Source of the DNA: Diphasiastrum complanatum
Lineage: Eukaryota > Streptophyta > Lycopodiopsida > Lycopodiales > Lycopodiaceae
Direction of reading: 5' to 3'
Length of the DNA stretch: 64,000 nucleotides
Assembly (NCBI GenBank): GCA_029204225.1
Contig: CM055102.1
Coordinates: 19,526,688 to 19,590,687 of the forward strand
Part shown: positions 58,123-64,000 of the stretch, one piece after another
Layout: each line of letters starts with the position of its first letter
How positions within the stretch are numbered: position 1 is the stretch's first letter
Made by a program: the position numbers and the translations under genes
The notes under the pieces: model-generated
Told to the model about the DNA's origin: nothing
The model's input: only the letters and a program-made list of their open reading frames with translations
The model's database searches: none

Positions 58123-58189
58123 TTACAGGCCCTCATCGTTTGCAGATTTCCTTGTTGATGCTCTGGACTATGCGATGTCTAGATTATGA
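37672..58189 (+). CDS. AGT2: Alanine-glyoxylate aminotransferase 2 homolog, mitochondrial (nine exons, ~490 aa)
   Basis: A PLP-dependent class III aminotransferase that moves the amino group of alanine to glyoxylate, giving pyruvate and glycine. The plant family also includes PYD4-like members of beta-alanine metabolism, so the exact substrate is open. Exons are 37672-37944, 42873-43103, 52238-52408, 52608-52754, 52946-53125, 54746-54971, 55689-55802, 55950-56036 and 58146-58189. They join in phase to 1473 nt. The N-terminus is a Ser/Arg/Phe-rich, acid-poor mitochondrial presequence (RLRSFSS). Key sites are the PLP phosphate region VNSGSEAN (172-179), [24 protein letters not shown] (Asp304 for the pyridine nitrogen), the Schiff-base Lys334 in [17 protein letters not shown], and [12 protein letters not shown]. 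The protein matches plant AGT2 throughout (Arabidopsis about 476 aa). Intron 1 has a Gypsy insertion and intron 2 is 9.1 kb, yet coding sequence is intact. Confidence 0.93.
38603..38960 (+). repeat. 5' LTR of the Gypsy element
   Basis: It begins TGTTACGAGCTCGTAAC, in which GTTACGAGCTCGTAAC is a perfect 16 bp palindrome. At 38807-38835, GTCGGCCACGT and ACGTGGCCGAC form a perfect 11 bp stem with a 7 nt loop; the right arm overlaps a CACGTG G-box. Confidence 0.95.
39184..41302 (+). pseudogene. Gypsy gag, protease and N-terminal RT with stops
   Basis: Gag starts at [20 protein letters not shown] (39184). It meets a TAG at 39721, continues [17 protein letters not shown]-like sequence and then changes frame. 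From 40019 an open stretch encodes a Lys-rich basic region, the zinc knuckle [14 protein letters not shown] (about 40207-40250), the protease site [13 protein letters not shown] (Asp-Asp-Gly in place of the usual Asp-Ser-Gly) and DIVLGRDWL. It continues into RT with [20 protein letters not shown] and [13 protein letters not shown], then a stop at 41300. Confidence 0.88.
41347..41742 (+). pseudogene. Gypsy integrase C-terminus and chromodomain remnant
   Basis: It reads [40 protein letters not shown] and [14 protein letters not shown], then after one [23 protein letters not shown], a chromodomain-type end, and stops at the PPT. It is joined directly to the RT start by an internal deletion of roughly 2-3 kb compared with complete elements. 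Confidence 0.88.
41755..42112 (+). repeat. 3' LTR of the Gypsy element
   Basis: 358 bp, with the same palindromic start and the same stem-loop (41959-41987) as the 5' LTR. Confidence 0.95.
42113..42872 (+). other. End of AGT2 intron 1
   Basis: It contains a (CA)n(CT)n tract at about 42163-42189 and otherwise T-rich intron sequence up to the acceptor TGTTCGCAG. Confidence 0.8.
42873..43103 (+). CDS. AGT2: AGT2 exon 2
   Basis: 77 codons, [20 protein letters not shown] through [19 protein letters not shown] to [10 protein letters not shown]. Phase 0 at both ends; donor GTAAAC. Confidence 0.95.
43104..44329 (+). other. AGT2 intron 2, left part
   Basis: T-rich intron sequence with no coding homology or clear repeat. 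Confidence 0.6.
44330..46490 (+). mobile_element. 5' part of a decayed Copia element in AGT2 intron 2
   Basis: An LTR-like region ends next to the primer-binding site TGGTATCAGAG (44858-44868). Gag begins near 45343 with a Copia N-terminus ([27 protein letters not shown]) and then skips to the protease: [20 protein letters not shown], with IDGGA in place of the usual DSGA. GAG-pre-integrase [18 protein letters not shown] and the integrase start follow, after which homology stops near 46490. There is no 3' LTR. The zinc knuckle is deleted. The LTR is related to the minus-strand segment at 7692-8060. Confidence 0.75.
45608..46245 (+). pseudogene. Copia protease and integrase N-terminus fragment
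   Basis: Two overlapping frames (45608-45865 and 45868-46245) carry the protease, then [19 protein letters not shown], and the pre-integrase zinc region HARHDHIS...[16 protein letters not shown]. The start of the integrase core is visible as [17 protein letters not shown] in decayed form to 46440. Confidence 0.75.
46491..47025. other. AGT2 intron 2, unclassified AT-rich segment
   Basis: No coding homology. Near 46930-47000 there are repeated CGATTC words like those at 47765-47840. Confidence 0.4.
47262..47397. repeat. GC-rich ~34 bp tandem repeat (three units)
   Basis: The core GGGGGCTACCGCCCC and GAACCCCC is repeated starting near 47303, 47337 and 47370, each unit able to fold as GGGGGC/GCCCCC. 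It is in sharp contrast to the AT-rich surroundings. The Pro-rich frames across it are not real genes. Confidence 0.85.
47738..47765. repeat. Poly(T) tract
   Basis: An uninterrupted run of about 28 T, next to a cluster of GCGAATCGCGA palindromic words (47766-47835). Confidence 0.9.
47849..49180. other. AGT2 intron 2, middle part, no gene recognised
   Basis: Several frames of 60-130 codons are open but show no convincing homology. A faint Copia-like [14 protein letters not shown] occurs near 48073, too weak to call. Confidence 0.4.
49181..50960 (-). pseudogene. LINE reverse transcriptase fragment, interrupted by an LTR derivative
   Basis: From right to left on the minus strand: [20 protein letters not shown] and [12 protein letters not shown] (region before RT), then after the insertion [55 protein letters not shown] and [11 protein letters not shown] (the catalytic box, CVDD where most LINEs have YADD). 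This is a non-LTR element, clearly different from the Copia RTs. It is truncated at both ends and carries frameshifts. Confidence 0.85.
49784..50440 (-). mobile_element. LTR-derived element with inverted U5 ends (657 bp) in the LINE
   Basis: It is flanked by a perfect TGCAT duplication (49779-49783 and 50441-50445). Its ends are 59 bp perfect inverted repeats (49787-49845 and 50379-50437). Read on the minus strand, 50267 down to 49784 is an LTR (TGTCATGCCCATGAC start, TTTACA end), preceded by a PPT (AATAAGGGAGGAAGAA) and a short end of an internal region. The other terminus is an inverted copy of the LTR end. The LINE frame [13 protein letters not shown] resumes across it. Confidence 0.8.
50966..52098 (-). 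pseudogene. LINE 3' end: zinc-binding C-terminus and poly(A)
   Basis: The minus-strand frame down to 51454 has [20 protein letters not shown], then [20 protein letters not shown], a Cys/His motif (CX2C, HX4C) found after RT in plant LINE ORF2 proteins. An Arg/Asp/Ser-rich tail follows. A run of 12 T on + (50968-50979) is the poly(A) end. This is a different, 5'-truncated LINE copy from the RT fragment to its left. Confidence 0.75.
52099..52152. repeat. (AG)n tract before AGT2 exon 3
   Basis: About 27 AG units, 85 bp upstream of the exon 3 acceptor. Confidence 0.97.
52238..52408 (+). CDS. AGT2: AGT2 exon 3 (PLP phosphate-binding region)
   Basis: 57 codons, [20 protein letters not shown] then [20 protein letters not shown] and [13 protein letters not shown]. 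The acceptor is TTGCCAG and the donor GTTTGG. Phase 0. Confidence 0.95.
52608..52754 (+). CDS. AGT2: AGT2 exon 4
   Basis: 49 codons, [20 protein letters not shown] to [12 protein letters not shown]. The acceptor is TTTGCACAG; donor GTTACA. Phase 0. Confidence 0.95.
52946..53125 (+). CDS. AGT2: AGT2 exon 5 (catalytic exon)
   Basis: 60 codons, [20 protein letters not shown], then [20 protein letters not shown] and [10 protein letters not shown]. The last codon is the Schiff-base Lys334. Donor GTGTGC. Confidence 0.95.
53126..54745 (+). other. AGT2 intron 5 with an unidentified coding-like piece
   Basis: 1620 bp. The stretch 53566-54083 has higher GC than the rest and short frames such as [20 protein letters not shown] that look protein-like, broken by stops. 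It may be a relic of an insertion; I could not assign it. No LTR or repeat edge seen. Confidence 0.4.
54746..54971 (+). CDS. AGT2: AGT2 exon 6
   Basis: [40 protein letters not shown] and [20 protein letters not shown]. It ends with one base of a split Ile codon; donor GTACAG. Confidence 0.95.
55689..55802 (+). CDS. AGT2: AGT2 exon 7
   Basis: It reads [20 protein letters not shown] and [17 protein letters not shown]. It joins exon 6 to give KHT-IIGNVRG as in plant AGT2. Donor GTAACA. Confidence 0.94.
55950..56036 (+). CDS. AGT2: AGT2 exon 8
   Basis: [20 protein letters not shown] and PMCFSIDDA. The donor is GTCTCT, the first two letters of which run straight into the (CT)n tract of intron 8. 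Confidence 0.94.
56038..56070 (+). repeat. (CT)n tract at the 5' splice site of AGT2 intron 8
   Basis: About 16 CT units start inside the donor GTCTCTCT. The donor therefore departs from the usual GTAAGT consensus. Confidence 0.95.
56071..57795 (+). other. AGT2 intron 8, interior
   Basis: A 118-codon open frame at 56248-56601 ([20 protein letters not shown]...) has no recognised homology and lies wholly within the intron. The rest shows no coding or repeat signal I could identify. Confidence 0.4.
57796..57896. repeat. Two overlapping perfect palindromes
   Basis: Palindrome 1 (57796-57847) has 23 bp arms around CATTCA. Palindrome 2 (57813-57896) has 39 bp arms around CATTCA and uses the right arm of palindrome 1 as part of its left arm. 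The repeated block is TACCTGGCTGGTGTAAACAA and its complement. There are no mismatches. Confidence 0.97.
58066..58119. repeat. (GA)n tract before AGT2 exon 9
   Basis: About 27 GA units, 26 bp before the acceptor CGTTTGCAG of the last exon. It is complementary to the (CT)n tract at the other end of the same intron. Confidence 0.97.
58146..58189 (+). CDS. AGT2: AGT2 exon 9 (last codons and stop)
   Basis: It completes the split Asp codon and reads [14 protein letters not shown] then TGA at 58187-58189, matching the plant AGT2 C-terminus. It lies in a short frame easily missed. Confidence 0.95.
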
Positions 58190-60759
58190 CCTTCACGTGA
58201 CTCTTTGCCAAGCATTGAGCAATGATGAGTAGCCTTTGGTATTAGTCCAGAGAATGCTAGCACCATATTGAGAAAATATACGCCTGCCTTCTGCTCTGTA
58301 TGGACAATGAGCTGGATGTTTTCAGGGATTTGCAAGTATAATTCAGTAATATAGCTCTTAGATTAAGTGGTGTAAGTTCAAAAAAATCAATGTGACAAGA
58401 TAACCAGTTTATATATATTAAAAGGCCTGACGAGTAATACCCTGAGCCAAGCTGGCATTCGCTGTAGGCCACTGGGCTAGGAAGAACTTTTATCAAAATT
58501 TTGGTACTCACTTGGAAGTCTCATGTGACATGTAATCAGATTCTCAGGATTCATGAGTAATTTAATACCTCCTCTTTGCATAACCTTCTGATGGAAGAGA
58601 CCTTGTAAGTACTTTTGAAATAAAATTCCATAAGACTATTGTCATGCAGGGGAAGGCCCCCACCTGCAGCCCTTTCACCGAGTATGATAGACTTTGGTAC
58701 TCGCTTTGAATTTTCCTGTGACGTCAGAACGTATCCTGTTTGCTTATGTTTCTATCTAAGAACATGAAGTATGATGTGACAATCAAGGAATTAGCGAGAA
58801 TGGAATATGTTTGACACTTCAACTTAACAAAGGAGGTTACTCAAAAGATACTACCTAGTAATTTCTATTCAGTAGGTCATTTTTGGGGTAGCTCTAGAGA
58901 TCTCTTTGGCTACTTAAAGCCAGTATATAAAATTTGGGCAAAATTCAATGTGATCATGGCTCTTTGACAATCTTTGCAAGTTTGACATAAAGCCACATTT
59001 TACTCCCAATCACTTCACTTCCTATTCCTTTTATCATTCAAGAATGTCTCATGTTGAAACATCCTCCTAGGTTCTTTATGTATTGGCATTGCCTTTGTAT
59101 TATTTTGTGGTAGCATTCATGACATTGGTTTTTCTGGCATTCATTTTTTGTGTCTCATATACAACTTTCTGCATGAGCTTTCATCTATATTGGTAATTGA
59201 CATAATATGAGTTTGAATTTGGAGCAAAAATCAAGGTTGAGAAAATTTGTTGCATAGGTAAGATAATTTGGGACAACAATCACAAAGTGGGAGTCTTGCT
59301 TTTCAAGTTATAATAAAAAGTATTTGTTTTGTCATATCATGTATGCATGGCCTTGCTTTTAATCAGTGACATACATGCAATAGGTTTGTTTTGATAAGTG
59401 AAGTTGTTACCATATTTGAATGGATTATGTTTAAGCTTTATATTTTCATTGTGATGGTTTTGCAAATGCATCGTCAACTCACGTTTCACTTTCAAACAAA
59501 TTGGAGCCATCAAATAGTATATACAAATTGAGCTATATACTTACATATTCAATGATTTTCTTGCAATAGAGCTTTATCTATTGATAGCTTTGAATAACAT
59601 TTTTGAGAAAATTTTAGCAGTGTTTGTTTCCATGTCTTCATGATGTAGTCTCTTTGGCCAACAGATTGATTTTAAAAAAAGAAAAGAAAAGAAAGAGCAC
59701 AAATACTTGAACTTTGTCATTGCACCATTTCTACTCATTGGAAAGAATGGTGTTGCATATTGTGTTGTATACATGTAGTTTCAGACAAAATTGCTACTAG
59801 CTAGTTGTGTATCTCCAAGCTATTTTCAACCTATTGGGCTTACACTTTAAAAAGGAGGCTAAAACCTTCATATATATGAACTTTTCTAGTAATGACTTTG
59901 GCACACATTGACTCCATGAAACATTTTGTTGCTCCACTCCCCATCATCATGGCTTCCATTCCAAAATAGGAGAAAATCTTGTTCCTTGGGATCTTTCATG
60001 TGGAACTACCAAAGACGAACAAAATACAATATTGTTGCAGCTCACTTCCTTCTACAATACATATTTAAAACTTTAGTTATTTAGTTTTGATTTGAATTTG
60101 ATTTTGTATATTATTTTTGACCAGGTGGGGAGGGTTGTTTTACAAATTTCAACAAAGTACGATTGATTCTTGCCACCTTTCAAGCATGTTGATGGGCTCA
60201 GATCTCTTCAAGTAGGAGGACCAAATTTGTTCTAGTCGAAGGTTGAAGAAACATTGATCTTGCAAATGAGTCTCCTTAAACCTTCACAAGTATGAAATAA
60301 ACAAGCCCATATCCACCACTTTGGAGATAAATGCTTCGCAACGACCCTTTCTCAATAATCTTGTCGATTTTTAGTGATCTTCAACACACAAGGGGTTTTA
60401 GTGGATTGCTTCCGCTCAAGCTTGCTCACTTGCTACAAGTTAGGGGTCATCCAATTTGATAGGTTACGATGTTGAAAAAATTGGTCATTCAGCCTCAAGG
60501 CAAATTACTAGGGTCTCACTTTATCTTCTCTCCACTTGCCAAATATGTGAGGACTCCCCAAAAGATTGTTATCATGGGATACTCACACATTGTTCAACAT
60601 CTCTTTATGTTAGTCCACTATAACTGCTTTTTCTTTATGATGCCATTTACTTCCACATGGCATGTGCTCAAGTGCACCTCACAACAATGACAAGTCTCCA
60701 AAAATTGTCTTTTTTGTCACATATACTGATATCTCTTGTCAAAGCATTGCTAAGTCATC
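58190..60759. other. AGT2 3' flank and intergenic DNA
   Basis: AATAAA at 58619-58624 is a possible poly(A) signal about 430 bp after the stop. Beyond it is AT-rich DNA with no gene, LTR edge or repeat that I could identify. Confidence 0.5.
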
Positions 60760-62474
60760 TGTTACATACCTATGTAACTAGCAGTACTTCAGACCCCTAT
60801 TAGTCCATTTAGTGTTTACATGGCAAGGTACCCTTAGGATTAAGGGTATGTGCCCTTAGATAAGGACATGCAAGTGACTATACCTTAGTCGGAGGTATGG
60901 AGTCACGTGACCTTTGGATAAGGGGTACCCTTAGTATTAAGGATAGGTGCTTTAGATTAAGGTACTAGTGTCATTGGATAAGGGCAGGTAGGTGTCTATG
61001 CCTTGGATGGAGCTATGGAACCTAGAGAGGCGTTAGAAAGTCATTGGATGACTATTTTTCTAAACCTTGGGCCTCAATCTTGAACCATATCACTTTATTG
61101 GTCTAGGACCAAAGTATACATGCACAACTTGGGCAATGGGACCTAGTAGGAGGGCGCCCTTCTAAAGTGTCCATTGAGTTCCCAACTCCCACAAGAAAGG
61201 CATTCAAAGAGTCATAGGTTATGGAAGGAGTCTCTTGACCTTCCATAAGCCTAGGGAGGCTCTTGGAAATTCTTTAACTCCCCTAGGCTTCTCTCTCTCT
61301 CTCTCTCTCTCTCATTGGATGAGCATGGAACTCCATAGTGCATTGGAGGGGTCCATGGGCCATCTATATGAGGGTAGTAGGGCGCCCATTGGGAGGGGGA
61401 GATCTCTCTTGTTTGCTTTATTTATGCTCTAGTGTTGCTACTAGTGTGTAGAGTGTTTTCTTGTGGTAGTATGCTTAAGGTTTGGATCTTGCTTATGGTA
61501 CGGGACATAAGTAGGGTTTGGATCTTGAGTATGCTATGAGGTGTTGTGGTATGCTTGTGATTTGTTTATGGTTAGCAAGGGGGTGCTAGATAGGTCTTGT
61601 TTGGAGCTTGGATCTAGCTATGATTGGGTGGTGAATACTTGAGGCCAACTTGTTATCTATCTTTGTGTTTAAAGAGTAGGGACACAAGTGGAGGAGAGAT
61701 TCTTGGAGGCTTGCAGATCCTTACTTGCAGGTGGAGGCATCCTAGCTTGGAGTTGGGGAGCATCTTGAAGCTTGAAGGTTGCTTGGAGGACATTTGGAGG
61801 CTCTACCTTGGATTTGGAGGACTTCCTCACCTCTACTTGTAAAAGTGATATCAAAGCTAGACAAAGGATGGTAATCTTTCTAACCTTCGTCAAGTTCTAT
61901 TAAGATCACCAACTAAATCTTTTTTGGGGAAGATTATTGGCTTTTCTAGTTGTAGGAAGCTTGTAGTTGAAGTACCCAATGAATCTAGTTCTCTTTGGAA
62001 GAGAAAACTGATGCTTATAGAATTGAGGGGTCGATTTTTGATCATGTTAGAGAAGTTTTAAAGTGGGCTTTGGATTTTTAAAAGTTCTAAAAGAAAGATT
62101 TGTTTTGGTTAGAGGAAGTCTTCCTCTACATACACAAACTTTTTTTTTGCAAAAAGATTGATTCTAGCTATGTGTTTTGATCAAAACTAGTGTTTTTTTT
62201 GCATAAATGAAGTGTTTGAGGTTCTGATTTTCATTTTGAACTTCTGTTTTTCAGACCTGTAAATCTGAAAATCAGATATGAAAAGTGAAGTTGTCATCCA
62301 AACTTCATTAGTTACACCTTTCTATCTCCTAGTTTCATGAAAATGGCAATGTAGGAAGAGAATGGTGGTGTAACTCTGTGCATAAAACAAGTTTTGAAGT
62401 TATGTTTTTTGCCCCATTTTGAAGTTCTGATTTTTAGATCTGTATCATGCTTTTATCAAGTTAATTTTGAGGAG
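60760..62474 (+). mobile_element. Candidate LTR with PBS and leader, coding region missing
   Basis: The start TGTTACATACCTATGTAAC is palindromic like the Gypsy LTR start. A PBS-like TGATATCAAAGC (61846-61857) differs from TGGTATCAGAGC by two G-to-A changes. A leader-like region follows to TTTTGAGGAG at 62465-62474, right before the next LTR. Inside, 60823-61030 holds two imperfect ~100 bp tandem units (GGTACCCTTAG...TTAAGG). No coding sequence. A weak call. Confidence 0.35.
61290..61313. repeat. (CT)n tract
   Basis: About 12 CT units. Confidence 0.95.
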
Positions 62475-63150
62475 TGTTAAAATTGGCAAAATCTAACTTG
62501 ATCAAATCTTGTAAATACCATAATGACTAGTACATATCATGATTACACATGTGTGGAGCATGTTTCCATGTGTGAATTAAATGCATATATCATTTAGATT
62601 AATCATATAAGATGTACATATCATTTGATTTGAGATCTAGTGGCTAAAATGGCCAAAATCTTGTTTTCTAGCTATATGCCACTTGGCATCATTTTATTGG
62701 TAGGAAAAGCTATTTCACATGGGTAGGAGTGATCTCACACATGTGTAGGACTGCCCACACATGTAAAAACATCAGTAGTAGGTGAGATCCAACTTGTAGT
62801 AGATATTTGTGCAAGTCCCTATAAATTAGAAAAATTGCCTAAAATCAAGGGAGATGGCTATAAGCTAGAAAACTTGGTCCACGTGCCATATTGATGATTA
62901 TTGGAGGATCCTTTGATGAGTAGGCACTCTCACACGTGCCAAATCAGCTGAGTAAGCATCAACTCTTGTGTATAAATAGTGGCTTATTTGGCCATAATTG
63001 ACAAAGGAAGCTTAATCTTGGTTTTGGTGCATTTTTTGAGTTATCTCTCCATTTGTCTTGTGATTTTATGCTTCTAATGGTTTCTAAGCTTAGTGTACTT
63101 CATTCTCCACTGGTAGTCCATACTCTCACAAGTTTTCACACGTTTGAAAC
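62475..63150 (+). repeat. LTR of a plus-strand Copia element (right edge approximate)
   Basis: It begins TGTTAAAATTGG. A TATA box, GTATAAATAG, is at about 62972-62981. The PBS could not be fixed, so the right edge is approximate. Confidence 0.5.
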
Positions 63151-63263
63151 CAACAAGTACAAGTTTTGATCATATTTGATTGTTCTTGTTAGATTTGTTG
63201 ATGTAGATTTGATCTAATGCTATCTAATCTTGTGTAGTTTGAAGAGCTTCGAAGTGTGTTGAT

Positions 63264-63972
63264 GGCCGAGGAGAGTAGTAAGACTCATATCAAATCAAGG
63301 ATGTAGAGGTTCTCCATCAATGACGGTGATAACAAAGCCTTATTTTTCAAGAGCAAAGGCAAATCAAAGATAAAGGGAGAAGCATTAAAAAAAGAGCAAG
63401 CAAAGGATGGAGATCAAGGATGATCTACATCATCAACATCACAAGTCAAGACCAAGAAGGACAAATCAAAGATCAAGTGCTACTATTGTAGCAAGATGGG
63501 GCACTATGCCTCGGAATGCTTCAAGAGGAAGCAAGCTCAAAGTCAAGCCAACATTGCACAAGAGGAGGAAGAGAGTTCTCATGAGGACTCACTCATGCTG
63601 TCAACATTTTCATCATCAAATGTCAAAGGTGAATATCCTTGGTGGATAGATAGTGAGGCTAGCTCCCACATGTTAGGTAGAAGGGAGTATTTTTCTCAAC
63701 TCACACCTTATGTAGGACCTATAAAGTACAAATTTACAACAAGTGATCATGAATGTAAAGTTGAAGGTGTGGGATCCATTCCCTTATGCTTAGGATCTTC
63801 TAAGAAGACTAAGATAGATGGTGTTCTCTTCATTCTTGGCATCACTAAGAATTTGCTTAGTGTTGGACAACTTTTAGATCATTGTTTCATTGTGGAGTTC
63901 TCTACTAATGTATGCAACATCAAGAAAAGTGGGATGATCATAGCAAGCGGAACAAGACATATCATAGCTTAA
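63264..63972 (+). pseudogene. Copia gag remnant and protease, runs to the window end
   Basis: It starts MAEESSKTHIKSRM near 63264, then a stop. A Lys-rich part follows, then the zinc knuckle CYYCSKMGHYASEC (about 63479-63520) and the protease WWIDSEASSHMLGRREYFSQ, in which the active-site Gly is Glu (DSEA for DSGA). The frame ends RHIIA then TAA at 63970. Most of the Gag core is deleted. The rest of the element lies outside the window. Confidence 0.8.
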
Positions 63973-64000
63973 ACATAAAGTTAGATGAGTAAAGTAGGTT

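Overview
This is nuclear DNA of a land plant. Two intact, intron-rich housekeeping genes lie on the + strand in a landscape of LTR retrotransposons, LINE fragments and long (GA)n, (CT)n, (GT)n and (TA)n microsatellites. Kilobase-scale introns filled with Copia, Gypsy and LINE debris fit a large-genome fern, other seed-free vascular plant or gymnosperm better than a compact angiosperm. I cannot name the species. There is no prokaryotic, organellar, CRISPR or viral gene system here, and I found no tRNA or rRNA gene.

Layout. 1-4194: decayed Copia element with its 3' LTR. 4759-11494: ORC5, subunit 5 of the origin recognition complex, five exons giving about 683 aa; its 3.5 kb intron 2 holds an inverted pair of LTR-PBS units. 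11495-37600: retroelement-dominated intergenic DNA. From left to right it holds Copia relics on both strands, a 3' Copia end (18851-20462), and an older minus-strand Copia element cut by three later insertions. Those are a 5.3 kb Copia with 651 bp LTRs (20761-26045), a solo LTR (26907-28083) and another LTR-like insertion (28490-29305). Two plus-strand Copia fragments follow (32853-35894). 37672-58189: a mitochondrial class III aminotransferase of the AGT2 / alanine-glyoxylate aminotransferase 2 family, nine exons giving about 490 aa. Intron 1 carries a young, internally deleted Ty3/Gypsy chromovirus (38603-42112). The 9.1 kb intron 2 holds a Copia fragment, a GC-rich repeat unit, LINE fragments and a folded-back LTR derivative. 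58190-64000: intergenic DNA and the 5' part of another Copia element.

Both genes have consistent splice sites, phases and complete conserved domains from start to stop, so I infer that both are functional. They act separately: ORC5 in DNA replication licensing in the nucleus, AGT2 in glyoxylate/alanine (possibly beta-alanine) metabolism in mitochondria. Most other long reading frames belong to transposon proteins or are low-complexity frames across microsatellites.

The strongest oddities are: a Copia element whose reverse transcriptase is replaced by an unrelated open frame; a TSD-flanked element whose two ends are both LTR U5 termini; overlapping perfect palindromes in AGT2 intron 8; and complementary (CU)n and (GA)n tracts at the two ends of that intron. 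These are sequence-level observations. No undescribed multi-gene system is evident.
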